From Sarcocystis neurona (taxonomy: Eukaryota; Apicomplexa; Conoidasida; Eucoccidiorida; Sarcocystidae): DNA of 64,000 bases. The stretch spans positions 8,583,414-8,647,413 of the forward strand of contig KL647288.1 in the NCBI GenBank assembly GCA_000727475.1. The letters are read 5' to 3'. Under the pieces are notes generated by a model, which was given only the letters and a program-made list of their open reading frames with translations, was not told the DNA's origin and made no database searches. Shown in pieces: positions 28,301 through 39,200 of the stretch; within the stretch, counting starts at the first letter, position 1, and each line of letters starts with the position of its first letter. Both the position numbers and the translations under genes were made by a program.

Positions 28301-31203
28301 GCCCGCGGCGCTTGCCCCGTCTGCTGCTGTTGCTGCTCCTCCTCCTCTTCCTCCTTCTCGTCCCTTCCCTCGTCGTTATCGCCGTCCCCGTCGTCGGCAG
28401 CAGCTGCAGCGGCAGCGGGAAAAGCACCGGCAGCAGACGCAGCCCCACCGGCGACAGCGGCGTCAATCGGGGGGCTGCTGCCCGGGAGCACACACGACGA
28501 CGCACCGAGGGCGGAGGAGGGAGCACAGCCGGCCAGGACTGACGGTGGAGAAAATGACGAGGAAAAAGAAGAAGGGGAGGAGAAGCACGACGGCAAGACA
28601 GGCTGACACTGCACGAAAACGTTGGTGCTGATCAGCTGCAGAAACTCCTTCTTCAGTTCGGCAGCAGAAATCGGCGTCGGCACCGCGTGTGGTTGCTGCT
28701 GCCGCGAGTCGGCTGCGGCCTTCGCTTCAGAGACTCCCTCCGTCGCCTCCTCGCTTTCCTCTGCTGCTACTCCTGCCAGCAAGTCATACTGCGTATCTGA
28801 AGAAAGGGCACAAAAAATACACATGCGTGCCATCTGCTTCTTTCATTTGCATGCGCACAGCCCTACATCCACTTCAGTTCCGTATGCACGCCAAGTCCAT
28901 ACACACGAACGCATCCATAGACACACGCACGTGCGCACACACGCAAGAATACAAACTAATACATTACATATGTATACATACATGTACATACAGATATCCA
29001 CAGTCATGTACATATGTCTGTATGTACATACACGCATACATACATGTATATACACATTTGCACATACCGGTATGTACACATATACATATATATGCAGCTT
29101 TTGTGATGACACGCTGTCCTTCACGTGTAGAGAATGCCGAGGCAGCCGTGCACGCCTTGGGTGAAGGTAGCCAATAGACGGGCTACATCTTGCGGACGGC
29201 GATATGTAGAAGAACAGGCGGAAGACGGAAAGTCTGCGTCGCTGCTGTTTTGCTGCTGCGGTGCTGCTGTTCCGCATGCACTTGCATGTGCTTGACTCCG
29301 TCTTCCCTCTGTAGAACTGATCAGTCCGCAGACGTCTCTTCACAAATAGGCCTGTGTGTGGACGGGGAAACTCGTACTCACAGACGACGTGCCCCTGCAT
29401 GTTTCCGTACACTTATACGTATACATACACGCCTGCAGAGCTCCTGTCATAGACAGAGACCTACCCTCATTTCTTCAAAACGAAGCCCTCCCCGTGAACA
29501 ACTATCACAGGAAGACCTACACGTATATATGTGTACATACACACATACATATATGAATAGATACAGATACACACGCATATATATATATAGGTATAGATAG
29601 GAGAGCGTCGGCTGTGTGTATGTGTGGATACGTAGAAGGTCAGGTGTCCCTGTCTCGCATGCAGACATCCATACGTACATCTGTCGCCCTCTTGTTGATA
29701 GGCATACGTAGACATGTTGACACACACACACGTAGAGACAGCCAGAGGCCTACGGACTGCATACACGTACGCATGTTGCTAACTTCCATACAGGGCTGTC
29801 AAGCTGAGATCTGAAGATGCCAGTACGCACGTATTAAACAGGAATTTTATATGTACACACCGGTGAGAGCTTACACATATATGTACACCCACGCGTCGAC
29901 GCACGGGTCACCTAGACATACGGACAAGAAGGGCGAGGTAGAAGCAACAGAGAGGCTGGGAACGTTCCCCTGCGAACAGGAGTAACTTCCGCATGCACAA
30001 CGCTCTACAGAGGACGTCAGGGCTCGCCCACAGGGAGAGCCCCCCCCCCTCTGCCGCAGTGTCTCCTTCTCTGTGTCTCTCCATTTTTTTCTGCTGCTGT
30101 TTCTGCGCTCTCTTAGCATACGTCAGAAGTCATGAGCGCGAAGGCGTAGAGATGGCACTATGGGGTAGGCCTCTGCAGCGATGCAGCCCCCACGCCTGCA
30201 GGTGTTTTCCCCGTATATTTCTCGAAGCAGCACAGTGCCGCCACCGCGTTCGTCGTGAGGACGACGACGCAGCGCTTTCGTTTGTAACAGGGACGTACAG
30301 GGATCTTGAAGAGCCTGGGCGACTGCCTCGCGCATGCGCTGCCTGCCTGCCCGGAGCATCTGCAGCAGTAGCACTCGAGACGCGTGGCCCCGCGTCTGCT
30401 GTACGTGGGCCACCATGTGTGAGAAGCAGAGCCTTCGCAGGACCTCGTCGAGCAGCAGCGCGTACCGAAGCGGCCCCCCCTGTGGGGAGCTGCTGCTGCC
30501 GCAGCTGCTGCCGCTGCTGCTGCACGTCCCCCCCGCCTCCTGCTGCTGTGGCGCTGCGTGACGCCGAGGCAGTTGCTGCGGCGCTCGCGCCTCTTTCTGA
30601 GCCTCCTGCGGCTGTCGCTGCGCCGCCTGCCCCTCCGCTCTGCCTGCTGCAGCTGGCCCCCTGCTGCGCCTGAAGCGAGACGTCGCGCGCTGTTCTGTCG
30701 GCTTGCTGCTCACGGCCTGCTGCCCAACTGCGTCGCCGTGCAGAGACAGTAGCGCAGGACACTCCCCCCGCAGACGCAGGAAGCCCGGGCGCAGCAGGAG
30801 GAAGAGCAGTCGACGTGCTTCCCCCCCCACCTGCTGCTGCTGAAGAAGAAAGAAGTGTCGGCGGATCGAGCGGCGCATATATCAGGAGACTGTGCTGCAG
30901 CAGCACGAGAAGTGCGTTGCGCACGAGCGCGAAGCTGTTGCTGCAAACGCTGCTGCTGCTGCTGAGGCTGCTGCTGCCTCTGCTGGAGTGGAAAGCAGCA
31001 GCAGCAGCAACTCCCCCCCCCGCCGCCGCAGCGGCAGCAGCACCGCCCGAAGAACAAGATGCTGCAGAGAGCAGAAACAGGTCGCGCAGCTCGAGAAGTG
31101 TGAGCCAGCCGTGGAGCAGCAGCAGCCGCCCGCACTCCGCTACAGCCGGGCCAAATGCTTCTTCCAGCAGCAAATGAGCGAAGGCTACCTCCTCGAGAAA
31201 CAT
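16234..31203 (-). CDS. RPC3: DNA-directed RNA polymerase III subunit RPC3 (C82), about 11 exons
   Basis: RPC3 is the four-winged-helix subunit of the C82/C34/C31 subcomplex that helps Pol III initiate on tRNA and 5S genes. Exons (high to low): A 31203 to about 30831-30761; B about 30479-30299; C 28796-28126; D 26005-25730; E 25673-25364; F 23757-23512; G 22503-22437; H 21686-21509; I 19259-19170; K 17862-17693; tentative L 16309-16234. Phases agree at every join from B on. The start MFLEEVAFAHLLLEEAFG aligns with the N-terminus of the family; then come GWLTLLELRDL and NALLVLLQHSLL (first winged helix), LRRLCFSHMVAHV (B), KKEFLQLISTNVFVQ (C), FKVNTHLLILEM (D), WLPYSAIEKLAQQ (F), EYRVRWDDLR (G), CGEKAGRVWGL (H), VADAALLSAQDARRAMYIL (I), LYQTAVNLLERKHEE (K). 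A low-complexity acidic/basic linker lengthens exon C. Predicted about 870-900 residues, against 534 in human. The A/B junction and the last exon are uncertain. Confidence 0.85.
16870..17446 (+). repeat. Alternating purine-pyrimidine tract (TG/TA/CG)
   Basis: About 580 bases are almost wholly tatg/tgta/cgta/catg steps, so purine and pyrimidine alternate, ending in a (TA)n run at about 17417-17445. It lies between tentative RPC3 exon L and exon K. Such sequence is prone to Z-DNA or cruciform structure (established property). Reading frames across it are Tyr/Met/Cys/Ile/His-rich artefacts. Confidence 0.75.
17870..18535 (-). repeat. Triplet block upstream of RPC3 exon K (CTG on the gene's sense strand)
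   Basis: CAG/GCA/AGC triplets on the plus strand, therefore CTG on the RPC3 sense strand, run for over 600 bases and end just before the exon K acceptor (sense ggcgcag, exon from 17862). Long poly-Leu/Cys or poly-Gln/Ser frames on either strand have no family features. Confidence 0.7.
19562..19651 (+). repeat. 20-bp minisatellite, about 4.5 copies, in RPC3 intron
   Basis: Units of the form gagcrgcacagcaccgggag repeat at 20-bp spacing inside the CAG-rich intron upstream of RPC3 exon I. Because 20 is not a multiple of three, the array cannot keep one amino-acid period, which supports a non-coding status. Confidence 0.8.
22630..22960 (-). repeat. Triplet block in RPC3 intron F-G
   Basis: Plus-strand CAG/GCA-rich DNA (CTG on the RPC3 sense strand) lies upstream of exon G (22503-22437). 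The long frames here are Ala/Thr/Ser (plus) or Cys/Ala/Val (minus) and carry no motif. Confidence 0.6.
23860..24640 (-). repeat. Triplet block in RPC3 intron E-F
   Basis: CAG-rich plus strand (CTG on the RPC3 sense strand) fills much of the intron between exons E and F. The 200-300-codon minus-strand frames over it are Leu/Cys/Ala low complexity. Only the segment at 23757-23512 has the conserved RPC3 character. Confidence 0.6.
26513..26552. repeat. 40-bp near-perfect inverted repeat in RPC3 intron
   Basis: The arms ggacagcagggta and taccctgctgtcc pair over 13 bp without mismatch. The intervening bases continue the dyad with only two mismatched pairs, so the element could form a hairpin or cruciform. 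It lies in the intron between RPC3 exons C and D. Confidence 0.85.
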
Positions 31204-34200
31204 GGTGAAGAACAACCGCTGCAACAGCCGCAATCGTCGCGTGCTGCGCAGCGCAGCAGCAGCAGCAGCGCCGCGGCGCACCGCAAGCGACAGCCGCCGC
31301 AGAGAAGCAGGAAGCACGCAGACGAGAAGCCCAGATCGACAGGGGGCAATGCCGGCAGCACAGCACAACAGAACGCAGCAGCAGCTGCGGAGTGAAGCGG
31401 ACGACTGGCTGCTGCAGGGCAAACCGCAGCAGCCCAAGTAGCACGTCAGAAGCCACAACAGCGCTACCTTCTCTTCTCTGCGACGTGCGCGTGCACGTGT
31501 CCCTCTTACGACAGTCGGCGGCTCAGCTGCTGCAGCAGCACCACCCCACCACCCGCAGCAGACGGCGGAGCCGCTCCAGCACCAGCTGCAGAGCAGCAGG
31601 ACGATGCAGCACAGCAGGGGGACCCTCTGCAGCGGCACCAGTGGACCAAAAGAATCAGGAGGCGGCTTTTTTTGGGTACCCGCGCCAACGAGCAGAGGAA
31701 GAGGCAGCGCTGCTGCTGCTGCTGCCAGTCACGAAGCTAGACAGCTGTCGCGCGTCCGCACAAGCGGAGACACATGGAGACACAGAGCGAAATGTACAAC
31801 GCACACATATACATACACACCTACATAGGGAGCAGTACGGACAACTCCCTACATGCAGACTGATACATACATACACACATACCTAGCTATAAAGGACGCC
31901 GCAGAATAAGGTGACGGATGTATATATATATATATATACACATTAAGAAACATACGCGCATGTATAAATATATACATATATATATATATATATATGAATG
32001 AACGTACGCCAGCTGTGCTGGTGGTTCTACGTGTGTGGGGCTTCAGCAGTAGCTGATACTGCAGGTACCTCCGCTGCGTCCTGCCGTGGGTGGGACAGAA
32101 GAGAGAAGACATAGAGGACGCTGTCGTCAGTAGCAGCTGCTGCTGCGTCGCGCAGCAGCAAATACATCACATTCTTCTCTGCCGCAGCTGCAGCGGCTGA
32201 CCATATATGCAGTCGTGGAGAGGGCTGCAGCAGTAGTAGCAGGAGAACGCTGGGCAGCAGCAGGAGCAGCAGCATTACAAGTCCACGAGCACCCTGAGAA
32301 ACAGCGACGGGACGACCAAAAAACAGCAGCAACTCGCGCAACAGCAGCAGGAAAAGCAACGTCGCTATAACGCAGGGCAACCCTGTGAAGCCACCTCTGC
32401 TGCTCTCCGTCTGCTTCTTCCCCTTGGTCCCACGTGTCCTCGCCCTCCGCTTGCTCGTGTCTACTTTTTCTCCCCCCTACGTTGCGCAGATGAACAGCAG
32501 CAGTGGTAGCAGCCTCTACGCGCACGTATAATGAAGTCTCTGCTGCTACCGGCTGCCCTGAAGAGACGCTGCTGAACTGAGAGCACTGCCGCGTTTCTCT
32601 GTATACAGCGACTGGTGCTGACGTCGACATACGGGCAGCACCAGTAGCAGCAACACGTACGCATACCAAGGCCGGCTGCAGGCCTTCTTCCGGCTGCTCC
32701 TCCGCCCTCCTTTAGCTGCTGGTGTGGCTTCTTCAACAGCGGAAAGGAAAGCCGCTGTGCTTACACGTACTCACAAGCAGCACTTGCACACACGTCTACA
32801 CGCACATACACTCACATACCGACGACGGTGTTGCTGCTCCTGCTCCTCTTCTTGCAGCGGATGGGGCTGCTGCGCGGCTGCAGCGGCCACTGGTGTGCTG
32901 CCGCGGGGGAGTGCTGCTGCGGTAGCGCTCGCAAGTTATCGCGGCGGGCGGAAGGAACTGTCCAACCCCCACCTTTCAGACGCAGAGGTCAGACGAACTT
33001 CCCTTTGTCGCGGGCGACTTCTTGCAGCTGCTGGTGGAGAGGGAAAGGGAAGAGCGAGTGATATGATGCGCCGCCGTGCCTGTCGTGTGACGACGAGCAG
33101 CGTGGACGACTGTGAGAGAGGTATGTGTGTGGTAGACGTGCATGGGAAGGAAGACGGCTGCAGCATCACCTCGGGGCTGCTCCGCCTTCTGCTGCGGCTG
33201 GTGCTCCGCTGTGCCGACCGAAGAGAACCGACTTCGAGGCAGCGAGCGCTTCAGCAAAAAGAACAAAAGATAGCGAGCCGCGCATCTGCTGTCCTGCCGC
33301 TGTTTCGGTGGGGTTTCCTGCAGCAGTGCGTTGTCATCGGGCGGCTGCCGCTGCGCATGCGCGGCCGCTGCTGCCCGTGCTGCTGCTGCTCCACCAGCTC
33401 CACTACGCCGAGCATGCCCCTCCTCGCCCTCTCCCCTCTCTGGCGGCAGTTGAAGGACACCGGCGTTCTCTCTCTCGAAAGGCCCTTTTCCTTCTCTTTT
33501 CTGTGCGAAGGAGAGTTCACCCACCTTCGCAAAACTCGGCCTCATCGCTCCGCTGGTCTGTAGAGAAGCGCGCCGCTACAGGCTGGACGGCTGCTGCTAA
33601 AAGTTGGCTTCTCCTTCCAAGTGTCTAACGCATTAGTAGAAGGCCGCGGGACGCAGTCAGCATCTTGCTCCCCTCAAGGTGTCCCATACATATATTATCC
33701 ATCCATATATTTATATATCCAACGTAAGTATGTATGTATACACACTGAGGAAACGTATCTTTTGAAAGCCTGTACATGCAGGAGGTATATCTCGTCGTCG
33801 TGTCTCTCCTCCTCTCCTTCACCGTGTGTGTGTGTGTGTCTGACTCTTCCTATCTCTGCATATTTGCCCACAATGTAGTTCCTTCTTCTTCTTCATCTCA
33901 TTCACGTGTATATATACATATATACATACATACATCAACGTATTTGTTTGTAGTTCTCCACCTGTGAAACTATTGCATATGGCCGCTCTGAGAAAACTCA
34001 AGAGGCCGATCCATTAGTGTACACGTTACAGTGACGTATATATATATATATATGTCATAGAGGAACTTATCCATGGAATTTAGGTCTACTTCTGCGCATA
34101 AAAGTACATCAATCTGTCTCTTTTGATCTAATATATATATGTTTGTATACGCAGAGTTTGTAGCTCCTGAAGACCGTAGCAACTACGCAGAAAGCCGATT

Positions 34201-36253
34201 CTGTCGTTTAAGACACTCACGGGACTCGGCCGCTGTCGCAGACACAGCAGCAGCAGCGCGCTGCGGTGGCTACTGCACTCCCACCTTTCCTGCTGTAGCT
34301 GCTGCTGGTGCTGCCCCAGAGCAGCTCAACGGGGAGCTGCTGCATTGCTGCTGCTATTGCTGCGGCTCCTTTTTCTTGGTGGTCCACGATAAGTTACGGC
34401 GCCCATCTACTGCTGCTGTTGTTTTGATGTGCGTCCGCTATTTATAGTCCGACAGCAGCAGCGCAGCGTCTGCCTCCCTTGCTGCAGCTGCTGCTTTTCT
34501 GGCAGACTCCCATGCGCGTGTTGCTGCGCAACATGCGTTGCCAGCATTGCTGCAGCCTCACATGTATTTCCGCTGAACCCGTGCTGGTTTTCGTCTTCCT
34601 GCTGCCTCCTCTTAACGCTTCTGCCCCCTCTGCTGACGCGACCCCACACTTCCTCCGTTGCCGTCTTGCTGCTACTAGCACCCCGTTTCCTGATACCAGT
34701 GCCGCCGCCGCGGCAAGACGCCCCGCTGCCACTCCTGCTGCAGCAGAAGCTCGTCTGCCTACCTGCTTCAGCACCCCGTCCACTCCGCTGCTGCTGCTAC
34801 TGCTGCTGCAAAGCAACTCCTCTTTGCACAAGAAGTTCAAAATCCTCCGTTTGTACATCCCGCGTCTGCCTCTCCTACCCCGCAGAACGGCTGAGCTGGC
34901 GTCTGCTGCTGCACGAATGTGTGCTGCCCGTGGGGGGTACTCCACAACGGGCACGTGCAAGAGGAAGTCGCGAGCGGCATTAGCATCCACGGCACAGCAG
35001 CAGCAGCAGGAACAAGACGACAGCAACGGGAACAGGAGCTGCAACCGGCGCAGCAGGAAAGGGAAGTTGAATAGCAGCAGCAGTAGCCGCTAAGATGCTA
35101 GCGACAAGAACACCTGCACCAACAGCAAGACGGACAGCGACGACAGCACGACAGCAGCAGCGATAGCAGCAGCAGCGATAGCAACAGCAGCACAGACAGC
35201 GACAGCGGGACCAACAGCAGCAGCCGCAGCAGCAACAGCAGCCGCAGCAGCAGCAACAGCAGCGGCGATAGCAGCAGCAGTGATAACGACAGCAGCAGCG
35301 ATAGCAGCAGCAGCGATAGTAACAGAAGCACAGACAGCGACGGCGGGAGCAGCAGCAGCAGCCGCAGCATCAACAGCAGCCGCAGCAACGGCAAGAGCAG
35401 CCGCAGCAGCAGTAGCAGCAGCGATAGCAGCAGCAGCGATACAGATAGCAGCAGTGATAGCGATAGCAGCAGCGACAGCGACAGCGACACCAGCAGCAGC
35501 GATAGCGAGAGCAGCAGCGACAGCGACAGTGACAGCAGCGACAGCGATAGGGGCAGCAGCGACAGCGGTAGCGGCAGCAGCGACAGCGATAGCGGCAGCA
35601 GCGACAGCGACAGCGGCAGCAGCGACAGCGACAGCGACAGCGGCAGTAGCGACAGCGACAGCGGCAGTAGCGACAGCGATAGCAGCAGCAGCGACAGCAG
35701 CAACTGCAGTAGAGAGAGAGGAGCAGGGAGTCACTCACCTGCGGCTGCTGCTGCTACTTGTTCACCTGTCGCTACCACGGGAGCTGAAGCAGCTGCAGCA
35801 GTCACCCTCTCGTTCGTCGCGTCAGCAGCTGCAGGAGGAGCACAAGCGATTGTGCGCGAGCAAGACGAGAGCAGCAAGAGGTGCACGCGAGCAGGAGCAG
35901 CAGCAGAAGTAACCGCAGACCTGCAGAGCAGCTGCGCGCAGGCAGCAAAAGCAGCGCGGAGAAAAACCGGAGCAGCAACAGGGCTGCACAGGATTTACGG
36001 AGGACCACTGCAGCAGCAGCAGGAGCAGGAGCAGCAGCAGGAGCAGGAGCAGCAGCAAGGACACGAGCAGCAGCAGAAGCAGGAGCAACAACAGCACTGG
36101 CAGCTTGTCAGCCGCCGCAGCGACAGCACGGGGAGGCGTGCTACCAGCGTCTATCGGCAGCTGGCAGCCGGCGTACAGCAGCTGAGCTGCACGACGAAGA
36201 CAGGCAGCAGTGACCGCAGCAACACCCTGCGGTCGAGTTTGCTTCTGCGCGCG
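31204..36253. other. Intergenic DNA between divergent RPC3 and GTPase genes
   Basis: RPC3 begins at 31203 on the minus strand and the GTPase at 36254 on the plus strand, so their promoters should lie here. The DNA holds CAG/CTG blocks (31220-31730, 32120-32370, 34300-34830, 35090-36200) and TA runs (31920-31995, 34035-34055). Three pieces look coding but stay unassigned: a plus-strand piece with a good acceptor before 32858 and a gtatgt donor after 33120; a minus-strand piece ending in a CAG-gtaggc donor at 34763; and minus-strand pieces near 33250-33550. I recognise no family in them, and strand is ambiguous. Confidence 0.45.
35130..35705 (+). repeat. AGCGAC/AGCGAT/AGCAGC hexamer array
   Basis: About 570 bases are built from agcgac, agcgat, agcggc and agcagc units. 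The period of three leaves several frames open on both strands, giving Ala/Ile/Val, Leu/Ser or Asp/Ser peptides. These are by-products of the repeat. It lies 0.5 kb upstream of the GTPase start. Confidence 0.85.
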
Positions 36254-39200
36254 ATGGGGGGGCTCGATTTCGTCGTTGGCTGCGTGGGGAAACCCTCTGC
36301 AGGTGTGCCACCATTCTCTCTATATACATACATAAGCATATACATATATATACTATCTATCTGTATGTATCCATCTATCTATTTATATCTATGCGTCTGT
36401 GTGTATTATCTATCTACCTATATCCCTATGTCTCTGTATCTATTTATCTATCTACTTAAAATATATATATATATATATATGTGCACGTATGTATATATGT
36501 CTATCAATCTATCTCTCTATGTATGTAAATATATATACATATATATGTGTGTACTGGTACCTCCTTATGTATACATATATATATATATATATGTACGTCT
36601 CTATCTATCCATCCGTGTATGTACATATATACATATATATATATGTATGTATCTACCTATCTATCGTTGTACGTGTATATATATATACCTACGTATCTAT
36701 CTATCTACCTATATATATACATATATATGTATATATTGATGTATAGGTAGATAGATATACAGGTATATCTGTATATCTCACTGTCTCTATATATGTATAC
36801 ACACCTGTGTATCTGTATATCTATCCACCTATTTACATATACATATGTGCAGGCAAATATACCTGTGAGTCTCTCTACAATGAATATACCTGTGTGCATA
36901 TCTATATATCTACGTCTGTGAATGCACTCGTGTATGTATATCTACACCCGTATCTATCTATCTATCTCTATCTATATATATTTATATATACATATGTACG
37001 TATGTATACATACCTCTAAAGTCAGTTATGGATTTGCATCTGTATATCTATCTGTCTATATATATGTATATGCCAGTGTATCTGCCCGTATATATATAGA
37101 TAGATGTATAGATATACATATGTATATATATAGGTTTGTATGTACGTATGTGTGTCGGTCTCAGCGTACGTATACATAACTGTGTGTGGCCCTATCTCTC
37201 CCTATATGTCTCTCCACGTATGTGTCTCACATTTCTGTATATATGCAACTGTATAACGCATTTAGCTGTATATACGTATATGTGTGGAAGAGGAGGTGTA
37301 TATTGAGGTATGCGTGTGACAGTAGTAGCGCAGATCTGCGTGGGTCTGCTTGGTGGCCGTCTGTCTCCGTTCTCCTCTCCGTGTCTCCGTCTCCGTCTCC
37401 CTGGCCGACACATATAAATGTGTGGGGAGAGCCATTCGTGTGTCTCCCCAGACAGCGGTGGTTGCATGCGCACCTCCGCACACATCTGTTTTGTGTGTCC
37501 CTCTCTGTAGACGTGCGTGTGTTCTGGCAAATATTTGTTTTTCTGCTGGCGTGGAGATGACTCTGCTGCCCACCCATCCACAAATACCCAGGCGTCCCTC
37601 GCCTCTCTCTCTGTGTCTCTGGCCGTAGCGGCCGTCACGTCTGCGTGTAGCCTGCGTGCCTCAAGACACACACACATATATATACATACATACATACATA
37701 CGTGTAAATGTATGCAAATGCGTATATGCGTGCATGCATACACATATATATATACGCGTGCAGGTGTAGGGCGTGCAGAATACTTGGCTGTGTGTGTGGC
37801 AGCAGGGAAGCGCCTGTTTCTGGGCAGCAGGCGCAGCAGCATGCGGCTTCGCGAAGCGACACGTCGAAAAGGCGGTCGAGGGGATCGTTGCCACGTTGCA
37901 GCAGTCTGACGCTTGCGGGGTTTTCTGCCGCGTTAAGGCCGCGCTACCCAAAAGTGCTGCGTCCCCTACTTTCGCTTTGAATTTGTGCAGGGAAATCGAC
38001 CTTCTTCAACGCAGCAACGGAGGGGTCTTCTGCCAAAGTCGGCAACTACCCGTTCACGACGATCAAACCCAACGAGGGCATCGGCTACCTTATCTGCGCC
38101 TGTCCCTGCACTTACGCGTACGTCACATATGTCTGCCCTGCGATGCGTCTTCTGCTGCTGCCACTTCTTCGCTCTTTCGTCTTTAACACGCGCAGCTGTC
38201 TGAGAGGGGAATTCTTCGTCCTCTGCTGCCGGGGGACCGCAGCTGCTGCTGCTGCTGGAGACTCCTGCAGCTGGTTTGGTGCTGCTGCTGTCGCCGACGC
38301 CCCGGTGGCTCTTCCGCCGTTTCCTCTTCTTTCTCTCCGACGTGCTGCAGCAGCTGCCGCTACCGTGGCTGTAAGGGCGCCTGCTACTCGCTCTATGTCG
38401 TCATTCGGTGCCGTTGCTGCTGCTGCTGCTGGGAAGCCCGTCCCCGCTGTGACGCCGGCTGCTGCTGCGTCTCTCGTGACGGCCCGTGCTGCTGCTGCGC
38501 GCTCCCGCTTTCCCGGGTGACCGCAGGCGCTGCTGCCTCTGCGGCTGCCGCTCTTGCTGCTCGTGGTTCTGTTCCTGCGCTGGGCCACCACTGCTGCGCC
38601 AGCTGCTGGGTCCTGTGACACCTCCTGCCTCTGCTGCTGCTCCTTCGCCGCCGCTTCGAGCACCGGCGTGCTGCTCTTGAAACTGGACTGCAGTCTGAAT
38701 GCTGGCTTCGCCTTCATGCCACCACACACTATTTACATCTACAGAGCCATATTTATATATATATATATATACTGAGACATACGCACTCCTTCGTATCTAT
38801 ACACTTGTATACGCATCTGGTAATCTTGCCCTACTTCTCTTTTATTTCTCACACCCTCTCTGTCTCTGTCTCTTTCTCCCCATATATATATATATATGTG
38901 CGTCGGTACATTCGTGTACCGTACATATTATCCGCAGATGTATGTATGTACACGTGTCTGCGGTTCAGGACGCTTTCTACGCGAACATTTGTAGATGGAC
39001 GTGGTGCTGCAAGCATGTGTGTTGCATACGTGCGAACTCTCTCTGCGGCCACCGCGGCCTTGACCGTCAGCCTGTGCTGCTACGAAAGCCTGCGCATGCG
39101 CATGACACTGCAGAAAATCTTTCTCACTCTTTTATAAACGTGCTGAAGAGTACCAAGTAGTAAGCTGCCCATCACGTGTGCAAGCGTGCGCGCGTTCGCG

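Noticed and set aside
28139..28606. 155-codon plus-strand ORF opposite RPC3 exon C
   Set aside because: Shadow of the Ala/Glu/Ser linker in RPC3 exon C on the minus strand.
30130..31638. 502-codon minus-strand ORF taken as one exon
   Set aside because: Only 31203 to about 30800 carries RPC3 similarity. The downstream part is out of frame with the conserved LRYALLLDEVLRRL segment, and the part upstream of 31203 lies before the family start.
35090..35740. Poly-Ala/Val/Ile and poly-Leu/Ser ORFs over the hexamer array
   Set aside because: Several frames are open at once, which is expected from a triplet-period repeat and gives no evidence of coding.
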